From Persicaria tinctoria (lineage: Eukaryota > Streptophyta > Magnoliopsida > Caryophyllales > Polygonaceae), in the NCBI GenBank assembly GCA_037127255.1, contig JBANSL010000002.1:94518519-94582518 (forward strand): a stretch of 64,000 nt of DNA, written 5' to 3'. Shown here one piece after another: positions 1 to 10,514 of this stretch. The notes under the pieces were generated by a model, which worked only from the letters and a program-made list of their open reading frames with translations, had not been told where the DNA came from and did no database searches. The position numbers and the translations under genes were made by a program. The first letter of the stretch is position 1; each line of letters opens with the position of its first letter.

Positions 1-335
1 CCTTGATACCTGGATAAATGAAAAGTAACATTACTTTGTAATAATCATGTTTTTAAAACAATGTGTAGTAAGGTTAGTTTGTGTGATACACGATTCGGAC
101 TGATTGATACCGTAGTTTGCGAAAAAGTATGTGTTCAGTTTCAAGTGAAAATAAAGAAAAGGGTTGGCTTATTTGCAAATGACCATTTGAATGCTATATT
201 GCTATATGCTCAGCTCTTTGAAGCTTAAAGAAAATCATCTCCTTATTTTTGCAAATGACCATTTGATTTGGAATGTAGGTTTTTTTATATATTCTTGTTT
301 TAAGTTGATCTTTTTTTGTATATCTCCAAAGCAGA

Positions 336-1039
336 CATTTTTACAAGAAAATCTCTTTCTGGACTCTGTCAAGACGGGACAAGAAAAAAGATGCAAGCCT
401 CAGAAAAGAACACTGGAAGAAAGGCCAGAAGGAGGCAATCGGTCACTTCCACATACCTATCCATGCTTATGCACGAAATAAGAAAGTTTGAGATGTTGTA
501 ACGGCAGCTAGGTGAAGAAGCAAACCGAGCTGCTGATGTGATGTCACAAGGAAATCTCTTCTAACAGGCTTGGGACATAAGAGGCTGCTGAAGCCATTTC
601 AACGTAACTTCTAGAGGTTAAGAATTTGCATGTAGGAAACTCTACTTCACAAGAGTTTATTATCAGCAACAAAGCTGTTCTGAAAGAGGAAATAGTGAAA
701 TTAAACTCTCCAGGAGGCACCAGTGAATATCTGGAAAAGAAGCTTGAATATATGCAGAACACTATAGACAAGCCGGTGAGCTTTTTCCCAGCTGGAGAGG
801 ATACTCCTGATGTGAAGTCACAATCAACGAAAAAGAAGAAGGCATTTTCTCTGAGCAACAGTCCTACGATGTCAAACTTTACACAAGCTCTATGTTCTCC
901 TCTACCTTCCTCCTCCTCCTCAAGAAAAGTACCGGATGAGATAGGAAACAAGATGGGGGATCAGACTTCTATAGGAAACATGATGGAGGATCAAACTTCT
1001 TTAGTTTCTAATTTTATTATTCTCAAAGATCAAAATTGA
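336..1039 (+). pseudogene. KIN-7-type kinesin tail fragment, copy A
   Basis: This is a broken piece of the coiled-coil and tail region of a plant kinesin of the KIN-7 group, with no motor domain. One frame near 380-500 reads DGTRKKMQASEKNTGRKA and HEIRKFEML, a conserved block in the C-terminal half of these kinesins. A shift then leads to a frame (626-1039) with EEIVKLNS, LEKKLEYMQNTIDK, a lysine run, and the tail signature FSLSNSPT plus CSPLPSSS. Stops and frame changes separate the blocks (for example after ADVMSQGNLF near 560), so no kinesin can be made. Two more copies lie at 8223-8832 (inverted) and 9730-10260. The family call rests on remembered KIN-7 tail motifs and is fairly firm. Whether it arrived by retroposition or by transposon capture is not visible. 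Confidence 0.7.
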
Positions 1040-1292
1040 CTGATTTTCCTCTAACCAATTAAGTTATCCCTTCAAATTAATCAAAAATTAGAAACTATAG
1101 AACCTCATTCTGTTTGTTTTCTTCTCACTTTGTTTTTCATCTGATTCCCCATAATCCACAATATCTTATGAGTAGCTCAGCACAACTACTAAGCTATACA
1201 TGTGTTCAGTAGCTCATAATTTATTTATACTACTAAAATTGGAATGGGTTTAGTAGCTCATAATTTATTTATACTAATAAAAAGGTATATAT

Positions 1293-1587
1293 GATCTGCA
1301 CCAGCTTCCTGAAAATGCCTTCTGCCAAAGTAGTCTGGTTTGTCATCATATCGGTCTTGTAATGGATTCCTAAAAGGATCAAACTTGGAAACGCTGGCGT
1401 CCCACCTCCTTTTGTCTGTATTTTCTGGGATCGGGACATTTATGCCAGGAAACTCCAGTCATTTTTTTTGTGGCTCAGCGTGATCAATTTCAAGAATTTC
1501 CCCATCTTCGTGGTCTCCTTCCTTCCTACTCTCTTTGTCAGCAAATATGGTGATCCCTGATGGCTGGTTTGCTTCTTCTGGCTCTTT
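1293..1587 (-). pseudogene. Unidentified exon fragment, copy A
   Basis: Read on the reverse strand, this stretch encodes an acidic then basic protein piece: PSGITIFADKESRKEG, EILEIDHAEPQKKNDWSFPG, then after a frame change INVPIPENTDKRRWDASV and FDPFRNPLQDRYDDKPDYFG. The same piece and the same frame break occur at 10515-10809, so the break is older than the duplication. I do not recognise the parent gene. The composition suggests a nuclear or RNA-processing protein, but that is only a guess. It lies back to back with the kinesin fragment, which runs on the other strand. Confidence 0.5.
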
Positions 1588-1931
1588 AAAAAAATGCAAG
1601 GTTAAAAAAAAAATCCAGGTAAAAAATAAGTTGTGCCTACATAGGCAGGTGTAGTAGGGAAGTAAAAGGCATAAAAAGTGTCAATCAGCTAACTTAACAT
1701 AAGGAGGTGAGCTGTATAAAAAAATGACATTGTTATAATAGATATGTATGAAACAGAAATTTATATGCTCCACCCCTCACAAAGTCGTATTCTAGTTTCC
1801 AATCAACAAAAAGAAAAGCTCACCAAGGGCAACAAAAAGAAAAGCTCAATAGTTGGACACCAGTCATATCACATTGCCTTAGGACCTTAGGAAGTATCTA
1901 TTTATGACACAATTAACAATTTTTAAGACAT

Positions 1932-2002
1932 TAGCCTACGCGGGAATTGAACCCGCATCTTTGTGCGTTAGCGCAATGCTCTACCATTTGAGCTAATAGG
2001 CT
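1932..2002 (-). tRNA. tRNA-like gene, copy A (anticodon arm irregular)
   Basis: On the reverse strand this 71-base stretch folds as a tRNA: acceptor AGCCTAT against GTAGGCT, D arm GCTC/GAGC, T arm GCGGG-TTCAATT-CCCGC, and good internal promoter boxes (A box TAGCTCAAATGG, B box GGTTCAATTCC). The anticodon arm is odd: TTGCG against CACAA has one C-A mismatch and only six bases between the strands, CTAACG, where seven are normal. If U33 is the T, the triplet would be AAC (Val), but a lost base makes this unsafe. The twin at 11154-11224 has a fully paired stem. This may be a pseudo-tRNA or the head of a tRNA-derived repeat. Confidence 0.6.
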
Positions 2003-2118
2003 TAAATTATTTTGACAAACGGAAAAACTCACAAGGTCCAAGTTCAAACCTCATCAGTTGGGTCACTTTTCAGATTCTATTATTCTTTATCAATTCATTT
2101 TTGACTTTCTTTCAATTT

Positions 2119-2132
2119 GAAGCAAATCAATT
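2119..2132. repeat. Left target site duplication of the LINE
   Basis: The 14-mer GAAGCAAATCAATT here is repeated exactly at 7795-7808, on the other side of the LINE. It fixes both ends of the insertion. Confidence 0.9.
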
Positions 2133-2155
2133 TTTTTTGATGAGAAACGCAGCTT

Positions 2156-5100
2156 TTATTCGCAAACCAAATCAGTAAATACAACGTCGTAAAGCTCCGG
2201 CGGTAAATCAAGTTCAGTTAACCAAACTATACGATCCTGAGGTCTAATACTTGCTAGAAATTGAGCTGCCCTATTACCCTCCCTCTTAACTAAATTCCAT
2301 CTGCACATGTTAAAATCCCTCGCCAATAGCCTAGCCTTTTGTACAAGCCTTTCAACCACTCCCCTGAAAGAGACCCTTCCCTGCAAAAGGTAGACGGGAT
2401 GTGCACAATAAGTTTCGACTACAATGGTTGATTCTCCCCTATCTCTCACCAATTGAAGAGCCCAAACAATAGCATCAAGCTCAACAACAAGCGCCTCGGA
2501 TCCCTCCTGTATTAGCTCCGCTGCAGCCCATCGCACTTCCCCAAACTCATCTCGGGCGATCGCACCGACTCCACACCCTTTCCTGGCATCCGCGGAAGCA
2601 TTGCAATTGATCTTTAAGACACCATCTTCCGGGAGGTACCACCGCACACCTTCTCTTCGGCGATCGGGATTCATTTGTTGTTGTTGCATCGTCCCCACCC
2701 TTTCTTCCTTATGCCTCTCAAGCTTTCCCCGGACCTATTCAACCACCATTTCTGCCGGTTCACACCTTCCTTCGAAACACTGGCGATTCCGCGCTTGCCA
2801 CACTACCTCCACTGCGTACGCCCAGGCACTCATCCTCTCCCATTCCCGTTGATGAACCATAGTCTCAGTCCATTCCCTAAACCCCTGCCTTCTTGCCCCT
2901 TTTCTGTAGCTCAGGAAGAAGATTCCACACGTCCCGGGCTATTTTACAATCCCGTAACGCATGCATTATGGTCTCCTCCCACCCACAAATGTCACACCAG
3001 GGCTCCACAGGTACTCCCCTTCTGTTCAACGTTTTCTTGCTAGGCAGAATCCCTCTACACGCTCGCCAAATCAAGTTTTGAACTCTAGGTACAGTCGGGA
3101 TCTTCCATAGTTTTCTCCAGAGCTCGCATCCCTTCTTTCCGTCTGAGGACTGCCCTTCACCCTCTTGTTCGGCCCTCCTATCCACCATCATATGGTAGGC
3201 TGAGCGCACTGTGAAATTTCCATTTCTCGTGAAGTACCACGTCGGCGTATCCTCCATGAGCGGGTCCACCAGATGGATATTGAGGATTACCTCAGCATTA
3301 CACGACACGAAAGCTTGCCTCACTGCCAGCTCATCCCACCTACCCAATCCCCAATCAATAAAATCCAGGACCCTCGTCAACTCCCCTTGATTTGTAGGAT
3401 TTGCAATAGGCTTGAAAGAGGTTGGTCTCGGTAGCCATCGATCGCCCCATGCCTACAGATTAGCGCCATTCCCCACCGTCCAGTATATGCCTTCCTCCAG
3501 CACACATCGAGCTCTCAACAAGCTCCGCCATACGTAGCTCGGCCCACTTCCCAGTCTCGCATCGAGAAAAGATGAGTGAGGGAAATATTTTGCCTTTAAA
3601 ATCTTCGATAAGAGCGCATCCGGGTTTGTCATAATCCTCCATCCCATCTTGGCAAGCAAAGCTAAATTGAAGAGCTCCATATCACGAAACCCTAACCCTC
3701 CTATGTCCTTCGACTGGCTCATCCGTTCCTAGGATAGTCAGTGCAACCTCTTACTCCCCTCTCCATCCCCCCCCCCCCCCCACCAAAAAAAGTCACTCAT
3801 CATTTTCTCAATCTCTCGACACATATAGCTCGGCAACAGAAAGCATGACATTGTGTACATTGGTATTGCCTGCACTACTGACTTTAGTAAGACCTCCTTC
3901 CGCGCTTTTGAAAGGGTCCTAGCCTTCCATCCCTTCAGCTTCTTCCAAATTCTATCCCGAATCCCACCAAAAATCACTTTCTTTGATCGCCCAATCATAG
4001 TCGGAAGCCCTAGATACCTCTCGTGCTTTTCGACTTCCACCACTCCCACCAAACCCTGAATCTCCTCCCGAACCTCTTCGCTCATGTTCTTGCTGAATGA
4101 TAATTCTGACTTTGCAAAGTTGACCTGCTGTCCTGACACTTCTCCATAGACACGGAGCATATTCACAATTTCTGAGCCATGTTGACAGTTTGCTTTTTGC
4201 AAAAAGAATGCTATCATCCGCAAAGAATAGGTGAGACACCACAGGTGCTGAAGGAGCAATCTTTATCCCCTGCCACTTGCCCAACTCCTCACTCCTCCTA
4301 ATTAGGCCTGAAAAAGCCTCTGCGCATAATAAGAACAAATATGGGGATAGGGGATCACCCTGGCAAAGTCCCCTCTTAGGCACAAACACCTGAGAAGCCG
4401 ACACCCCCCCCCCCCCCCCCCCATAAGAGCTGAAAAAGTCACAGAAGACACACCTCATAACCATCCTCCTCCAATCCTGATGGAAACCCATCTTCTCCAT
4501 ACAATGATCAAGGAAACTCCACTCCACCCTATCATATGCTTCCGCCATATCCAGCTTAAGCGTCATATAGCCCGCCTTTCCCCTCCTCCTATTCTTCATG
4601 TAATGGAAGATCTCAAACGTCGACAGGACGTTGTCGGTGATGAGTCTTTCTGGCAAAAATGCGCTATGACTTGGGGAAATAACCTTACTAAGACACAACT
4701 TCAGACGATTTGTTAGAATTTTAGAGATGATCTTGTACAACACATTACATAGGCTTATCGGCCGAAGATCCTTCATCCTAAACGGAGAAGCCACCATTGG
4801 AATCAAAGCTATAAATGTGTGGTTCAGACCATCCGGAAAAGGAGCGCCAGACAAGATATCAAGAACGAATTTAGTAACCTCGGGCCCAACAATATGCCAG
4901 TACCGTTGATAAAATAGTGCTGACATACCGTCCGGCCTAGGTGATTTTGTGGGATGCATGGAGAAAAGGGCATATTTTACCTCCTCGCTAGAAACCGGAC
5001 AGCACTTGCGAGATTCCTTGAGAAGCCGCTTCCGAGGTCATGTTTAGGTTTGACTTAAACAAATTCTCAAAATAATCCACCGCCACCCTAGCCATACCCT

Positions 5101-6275
5101 CCCTACTTCTCCACTCCATCCCGCTCTCATCCACCAAACGAGTCATGTTATTCCTCTTACTCCTCCCATTTGCCTTCTGGTGAAAGAATTTTGAGTTCCT
5201 ATCTCCCCACTTGAACTTGTTTGCTTTCGCTCTTCGGTACCAAATCAACTCTTCTTCCTCCATGAGTCTTTCCTCCTTTCTCTCGAGCTCCCTTCTTCGC
5301 TCCACTAGACCCCCCATCATCCCACCCTTCTGTAGCTCCCTTAGCTGCTCCCTCACCTTCTTTAGCTTTTTTAAAACGTTTCCGAAAGTGACTCGGTTCC
5401 AATCTTTCAAACCTCCCATGCATCACTCCAACTTGCCCATTATTCCTCCATCCACCACCGAGCTACCAGGACTGTCCTAGAAGTTTCTCACCACTTCGAC
5501 GCATCCTTCATGCTCCGCCCACATCACCTCGAGGGTCGATCCCCCCTCCTCACCTCACCCCACTGGGCCCACTCCCTCTCCACCATAAGCTTATAGATCA
5601 TAATGGGGAGGTGATCAGACCCTTGTCTCTCCAGATGGACCACACTAGTTCCCAGAAACATCTCCTTAAAGCCCTCGTTACAGGCCACATAGTCGAGCCT
5701 TTCTTGAATGAAATCCTCATTCTTCCTCCCATTATCCCATGTAAACTTTGTACCCGTGAACTCAACCAGTCTCAATCCGCCCGCATCAAGGGCCTCACGC
5801 ATATCTCTCATTTCCTCCATTCTCGGTGGTATTCCTCCCATCTTGTCCTCAGAACATAAAACCTGGTTAAAATCCCCCATAATCAGCAACTTGGTTCTTG
5901 GGCCAGCCTACGCAACAAGCTCCAAGAGTGGTGCTTTTCCTCTCTTCGTGGCCAACCATAGAACCCCGTTAACCTCCAACTCTCAACCCTCAAATCCTCC
6001 ACCAACACATCAATGTGATGTGCTGTGTAAGTTTAAACCGCCACCTCAATCCCTTCCTCCCATAATAGGAAAATTCCTCCCGATTTACCCACCGATTCGA
6101 TCGTGAAACAATTTTTGAACCCCAATCTACATCTGACTTCCTCCATTCGCTTTTTGTCACTTCGCGTCTCCATCAAAAACACGATTCTAGGGCCCTCCCG
6201 TCTTACTAGATTAGTGAGTCTGACAACTGCGGGGGCCTTTCCTAATCCCCGGCAGTTGTAACTTAGAAGACTCAT
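2156..6275 (-). pseudogene. LINE ORF2: endonuclease, reverse transcriptase, RNase H
   Basis: The broken polyprotein starts at 6275 with SYNCRGLG, the head of an AP-like endonuclease. It resumes at 5889 with GDFNQVLCSEDKMGG and ends that domain with SDHLPI. The reverse transcriptase follows (4959-3738), with KLDMAEAYDRVEW, GLCQGDPLSPYLF and the catalytic FADDSILF. Then come the RVT-associated zinc region (3380-2877, CDICGWEETIMHAL) and a C-terminal RNase H (2698-2156, INCNASAD to VKREGNRAAQFLAS). The first RNase H acidic residue of the usual CDAS pattern reads N here. Frame changes occur near 6033, 5520, 4980, 4250, 3740 and 3450. Runs of C at about 3767-3781 and 4404-4421 coincide with glycine runs that do not belong in the domain. 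The product would copy element RNA at nicked DNA, but this copy cannot make it. Confidence 0.9.
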
Positions 6276-7772
6276 AATTCTAGGCAGAAGGAGCTCCCGC
6301 CCTCTCCTGCCGAATTAATCATTTCAATGTCACTGTCAGATTTCCTCCTTTTGTTTCCCTCATTTTCAGCCCCATCCTCTTGCACCGTCCCCTCCCCTAT
6401 GATACCCTTTCTTTTCCCTACCACCCTTACATTCTCTTCCTCAACCCGCACCCCTTGCCTTGCCATCCTCTTCCATTTTTTAGCCTCCCCTCTCCCCCCT
6501 TGATTTCATAGTGGTATCGGACTGGTTTTCAGTAACCCGCTCGCCCCCCACATTGCTTATCGTCCTCTCCTCGCTCTACACTACCCTCATCTGTCCACCA
6601 TCCTCTTTTTCCTCCCCTCCGACTCCCCCAATCCTCAGCCCCTCGAAGCTCCTCACCTCCTCACCCACAACTCTCTCCCCCCCCCCCTTCAAGTTTGTTG
6701 TCATATTTATATACCCCTCCCCTTCGGTCTCTCGTTCCTCCTCCTCCTCTAAAACTTCCGCTAAGGATCGACGGGCTCCCTTCTCTCCTCCCCCTTGTTT
6801 CCGAATCTCTTCCTCTCCATCATGCCCTCTGTTCCCCGTGGTGCCATCCCTTCTACCGCCCTTCCCCATGCCTCTATCTTGGCTCTTTTTCATGGGTGAA
6901 GCGCGTAGCCACTCGCTGTATTCATGTTGTTCCGTTTGCGTCTCCTTGTTGCAGTCCGCTTCCACATGTGTTAAACACCCAGATGAGTAGCAGAAGTTCG
7001 GAAGACGTTCATACTCTATATCAACCCATATTTTCCTCCCTTCTACTCTCAGAATTGCACCCCTACGGAGTGGTTTGTGTACCTCCACCCCAACCCGCAT
7101 CCTCAAGAACTTAGCACACCCTGATAATTCCTCTTCATCAGTTTCCAGCACACCCCCAAACGCATCTCCCACTGCTTGAGCAGTTTCTATTGTCATCAAC
7201 TGAATTGGAAGATCATAAATCCGTATCCAAAAACATACCTTTTCAAAAGTTATTTTTGAGGGCTGGTCCATTCCAGGATCTTTTAGCGCCACCAAAGCCT
7301 TATCGAAAGCCCAAGGTCCCCCTTTCATGACCTTTTCCTTATCCCCCGCATCATGAAATTGGAACATGAAGAGATTGCGTCGTATCTCTCTGAATCCGAA
7401 GCCATTCTTTAGCCTCCATGCCCATTTCAACGTGGCTTGTAGAGCATAGGAATTAAACGGCCTCGATGACAGTACTGAACCGATCAAAACCATCGCCCCC
7501 GTCCCAGTTTCCTTTCTCCCTCTTGTTGATCCAATCGCAATCTCCCTCCCTTCATCCTCTTTTAAAATCAAATTGTTTTGTCTCTCCTTCCTCTTCTCCA
7601 TTGCAGCAGATCGACCACCCGAGAACCTGTCAGCCAAACCTGAACGACGACCCACACAGAACCGGTGACCTCGCACGCTGTCGGCGGGAGTACCTAGGCT
7701 CCCACGGCCGATGACCGGAGAGAAAGGAGGCGAACGGTGGACGATAGGGGACTTCCGCCGCGATCGCCTCAA
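6272..7772 (-). pseudogene. LINE ORF1: DUF4283/zinc-knuckle RNA-binding protein
   Basis: The first frame (7772-6576) holds the DUF4283-type region of plant LINE and related proteins, with LKWAWRLKNGFGF, NLFMFQFHDAGDKEKVMKGG and FWIRIYDLPIQLM. It is followed by a CCHC knuckle, CYSSGCLTHVEADC, whose second cysteine has become serine. A low-complexity Glu/Arg/Gly-rich tail follows. After a frame break, 6466-6272 carries the last part of ORF1. Its TGA stop overlaps the ATG of ORF2 in the four bases ATGA at 6272-6275. ORF1 proteins bind element RNA. The lost cysteine and the frame break mean this one is not functional. Confidence 0.85.
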
Positions 7773-7794
7773 AACGGTGCCCTAGGGTTTTTAC

Positions 7795-7808
7795 GAAGCA
7801 AATCAATT
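7795..7808. repeat. Right target site duplication of the LINE
   Basis: Exact repeat of the 14-mer at 2119-2132. Confidence 0.9.
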
Positions 7809-8222
7809 AGTTACGTGATAAGAGTTGAAAATAATTTTTGGGTAGGCTTTTTTCTTTCCTTGCCTGATTTACGAGGAAGAAAAAAAACAAAAAAAAAACA
7901 CTCAATTAAATGCAGTAATTAATAAAATTCTTTTTATTTTTCATTTTTTCCCACATAAATTAAATGTAGTGATTAATTAATTTTATAAACTAAAAATAGG
8001 AGGTGGACCACCATGTGGTATGCTAAACATGGTATGCTAAAAATAGGAGGTCACCTGTCAATGACTCACTGTGGGTTCATGAGCCAACCCCAAGCCACTA
8101 AAGTCTACAAGGTTGATACGGATAAAAAAAGAGTCTACAAGGTTGACAATTTCTTATAGGTTCTTTAATGAAATGGGGATAGGAGTACTTTCCCTAGAAT
8201 CATCAATTGCATTGTCACGGAG
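7809..8222. other. Non-coding spacer
   Basis: AT-rich DNA with long A and T runs. Near 8010-8050 a short phrase (GTATGCTAAA with AATAGGAGGT) is doubled. I see no gene. Confidence 0.6.
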
Positions 8223-8832
8223 ACTAAAGAAGTTTGATCCTCCATCCTGTTTCCTATAGAAGTCCGATCCCCCATCTTGTTTCCTATCTCATCCGATACT
8301 TTTCTTGAGGAGGAGGAGGAGGAAGGCAGAGGAGAACATGGAGCTTCAAAGAAAATGCCTTCTTCTTTTTCCTTGATTGTGACTTCACATCAGGAGTATC
8401 CTCTCCAGCTGGGAAAGAGCTCACCAGCTTGTCTATAGTGTTCTGCATATCTCCAAGCTTCCTTTCCAGATATTCACTCATGGAGAGTTTTATTTCACTA
8501 TTTCCTCTTTCAGAAAAGCTTTGTTGCTGATAACAAACTCTTGTGAAGCAGAGTTTCCAACATGCAAATTCTTAACCTCTGGAAGAAACGTTAAAATGGC
8601 TTCAGCGGCCTCTTATGTCCCAAGCATGTTAGAAGAGATTTTCTTGTGACAACACATCAGCAGCTCGGTTTGCTTCTTCACCTAGCTGTCGCAGCAGCAT
8701 CTCAAGCTTTCTTATTTCGTGCATAGCATGGATGGGTCTGTGGAAGTGATTGATTGCCTCCTTCTGGCCTTTCTTCCAATGTTGTTTCTTTCGGTGTTCT
8801 TTTCCGAGGCTTGCATCCTTTTTACAAGAAAA
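8223..8832 (-). pseudogene. KIN-7-type kinesin tail fragment, copy B (inverted)
   Basis: This is the same kinesin tail fragment as copies A and C but on the other strand. The reverse strand reads through GATGCAAGCCTCGGAAAAG, HEIRKLEML-type sequence, GEEANRAADVLSQ, NLHVGNSASQEF, then the frame 8481-8284 with SEYLERKLGDMQNTIDKL and SQSRKKKKAFSL. A gap removes part of the LSNSPTMSNFTQ block that copies A and C keep. Several stops are present (one follows the EEIVK block). Copy B keeps the middle segment that copy C has lost, so it derives from a fuller ancestor. Next to its upstream end the plus strand carries TTTTTACAAGAAAATCT, which also precedes copy A in the same plus-strand orientation. The inversion breakpoint therefore lies at that phrase. 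Confidence 0.7.
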
Positions 8833-8943
8833 TCTTAATGGTTACCTACCCCCATACCCATTTCCTATAATCTCACCCGCTCTTCTTATCACTCTTCAAT
8901 TTGCTTCAAAACTCACTCACTCATCTTCCAGGGAGAGTGAGAG

Positions 8944-9180
8944 ATGGGGAGGAAGAGCATACGAATTGGGTAAAGCTGGCTTGGCGTCGGAGGAAGCTGC
9001 AGCTTTCCACATAGTCCTGCTGTAGGCGGCGATCCCAAGGAGGTGTGGGCTGAGCTGGTGGCGCATAGGATGATGCGCCCTGATCACCCTCACGCGCTTC
9101 ATTAGCTCATCTACTACTCCGTTTACTCCAATTGGGATGAATCTCTCATGGGTCCTCCTCCCTACATGTTCCCTTGTCCA
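8944..9180 (+). pseudogene. Acyl-activating-enzyme-like exon fragment
   Basis: Two frames together read ELGKAGLASEEAAAFHIVLL (to a stop), then DPKEVWAELVAHRMMRPDHP, HALH, a stop, and LIYYSVYSNWDESLMGPPPY. This pattern (VW.ELV, P.HPH.LHQLIYYSVY..WD, GPP.YWFP) reminds me of the N-terminal exon of plant peroxisomal acyl-activating enzymes of the AAE17/AAE18 kind. That is from memory and only moderately sure. The frame change plus the in-frame TAG make it a relic. It sits directly after the inverted kinesin fragment, so the junction is a chimera of two unrelated genes. A CT-rich tract at 9186-9207 follows. Confidence 0.45.
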
Positions 9181-9729
9181 TATGCTCTCTCTCTCTCTCT
9201 CTCTGAATTTGTGAATTTTATGCAGGCCTAAATCTGGAATGGATTGAATGCTTTTCAATTTGATGTTTGCTCTTGATTTTACATCCAATTTGATGTTTGT
9301 TCTTAATTTTTACATTCAATTTGATGTTTTATCTTAAGGAGGCTTTGGCATCTGTACCAAACCAATGTACTTGATACTAGTGTTTGGAATGATTAGGTTC
9401 TTATCCATACCTTGATACCTGGATAAATGCAAAGTAACATTACTTTGTAATCTTCATGTTTTTAAAACAATGTGAAGTAAGGTTAGTTTGTGTGATACAA
9501 GATTCGGGCTGATTGATACCGTAGTTTGCGAAAAAGTATGTGTCCAGTTTCAAGTGAAAATAAAGAAAAGGGTTGGCTTATTTGCAAATGACCATTTGAA
9601 TGCTATATTGTTATATGCTCAGCTCTTTGAAGCTTAAAGAAAATCATCTCCTTATTTTTGCAAATGAAAATTTGATTTGGAATGTAGTTTTTCTGATATA
9701 TTCTTGTTAAGTTGATCTTTTTTTGTATA

Positions 9730-10260
9730 TCTCCAAAGTAGACATTTTTACAAGAAAATCTATTTTTGGACTCTGTCAAGACGGGACAAGAAAATAGATG
9801 CAAGCCTCGGAAAAGAATATTGGAAGAAAGGCCAGAAGGAGGCAATCAGTCACTTCCACATACCCATCCATGCTTATACAGGAAATAAGAAAGCTTGAGA
9901 TGCTGCAGCGGCAGCTAGGTGAAGAAGCAAACAAGAGGCACCAGTGAATATCTGGAAAAGAAGCTTGAAGATATGCAGAACACTATAGACAAGCCGGTGA
10001 GCTCTTTCCCAGATGGAGAGGATACTCCTGATGTGAAGTCACAATCAAGGAAAAAGAAGAAGGCATTTTCTCTGAGCAACAGTCCTACGATGTCAAACTT
10101 TACACAAGCTCCATGTTCTCCTCTGCCTTCCTCCTCCTCCTCAAGAAAAGTACCGGATGAGATAGGAAGCAAGATGGGGGATCAGACTTCTATAGGAAAC
10201 AAGATGGATGATCAAACTTCTTTAGTTTCTAATTTTATTATTCTCAAAGATCAAAATTGA
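9730..10260 (+). pseudogene. KIN-7-type kinesin tail fragment, copy C
   Basis: Same fragment as at 336-1039, shortened by an internal deletion that joins GEEAN to RGTSEYLEKKLEDMQ near 9932. The open frame 9919-10260 carries MQNTIDK, the KKKK run, FSLSNSPT, and NFTQAPCSPLPSSS (nearer the kinesin consensus than copy A, which has QAL). No motor domain or start context is present. It is debris of the same parent gene. Confidence 0.7.
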
Positions 10261-10514
10261 CTGATTTTCCTCTAACCAATTAAGTTATCCCTTCAAATTA
10301 ATCAAAAATTAGAAACTACAGAACCTCATTCTGTTTGTTTTCTTCTCACTTTCTTTTTCATCTGATTCCCCATAATCCACAATATCTTATGAGTAGCTCA
10401 GCACAACTGCTAAGCTAGACATGTGTTCAATAGCTCATAATTTATTTATACTACTAAAATTGGGATGGGTTCAGTAGCTCATAATTTATTTATACTACTA
10501 AAAAAGTATATATG

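Larger units (their letters stand above)
1..2118. repeat. Segmental duplication, copy A (left end outside the window)
   Basis: This stretch is nearly the same, base for base, as 9412-11310. The first bases of the window match 9412 onward, and the likeness runs through a kinesin tail fragment, a reverse-strand exon fragment, an AT-rich spacer and a tRNA-like gene. It fades near 2110, where copy A runs into the target site of a LINE. Copy A keeps about 190 bases (roughly 535-725) that are missing from copy C, so C carries an internal deletion. By eye most lines differ at only a few positions per hundred bases, so the duplication is fairly recent. Because the window starts inside the unit, its true left border cannot be seen here. 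Confidence 0.9.
2133..7794 (-). mobile_element. L1-type LINE retrotransposon, full length but decayed
   Basis: This is a non-LTR retrotransposon of 5662 bases on the reverse strand. The 3' end is marked by a short T run on the plus strand at 2131-2138 (the poly-A tail). ORF1 starts only 23 bases inside the 5' end. The insertion is bounded by the exact 14-base duplication at 2119-2132 and 7795-7808. Domains in order are: DUF4283-like region and zinc knuckle (ORF1), then endonuclease, reverse transcriptase, zf-RVT and RNase H (ORF2). This is the usual layout of plant L1 elements. Stops, frameshifts and two long C runs break ORF2, so it is dead. It landed at the right edge of duplication copy A; copy C at 11310 lacks it. 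Confidence 0.93.

Noticed and set aside
6511..7114. Plus-strand proline/serine-rich frames
   Set aside because: Antisense shadows of the LINE ORF1 acidic tail.
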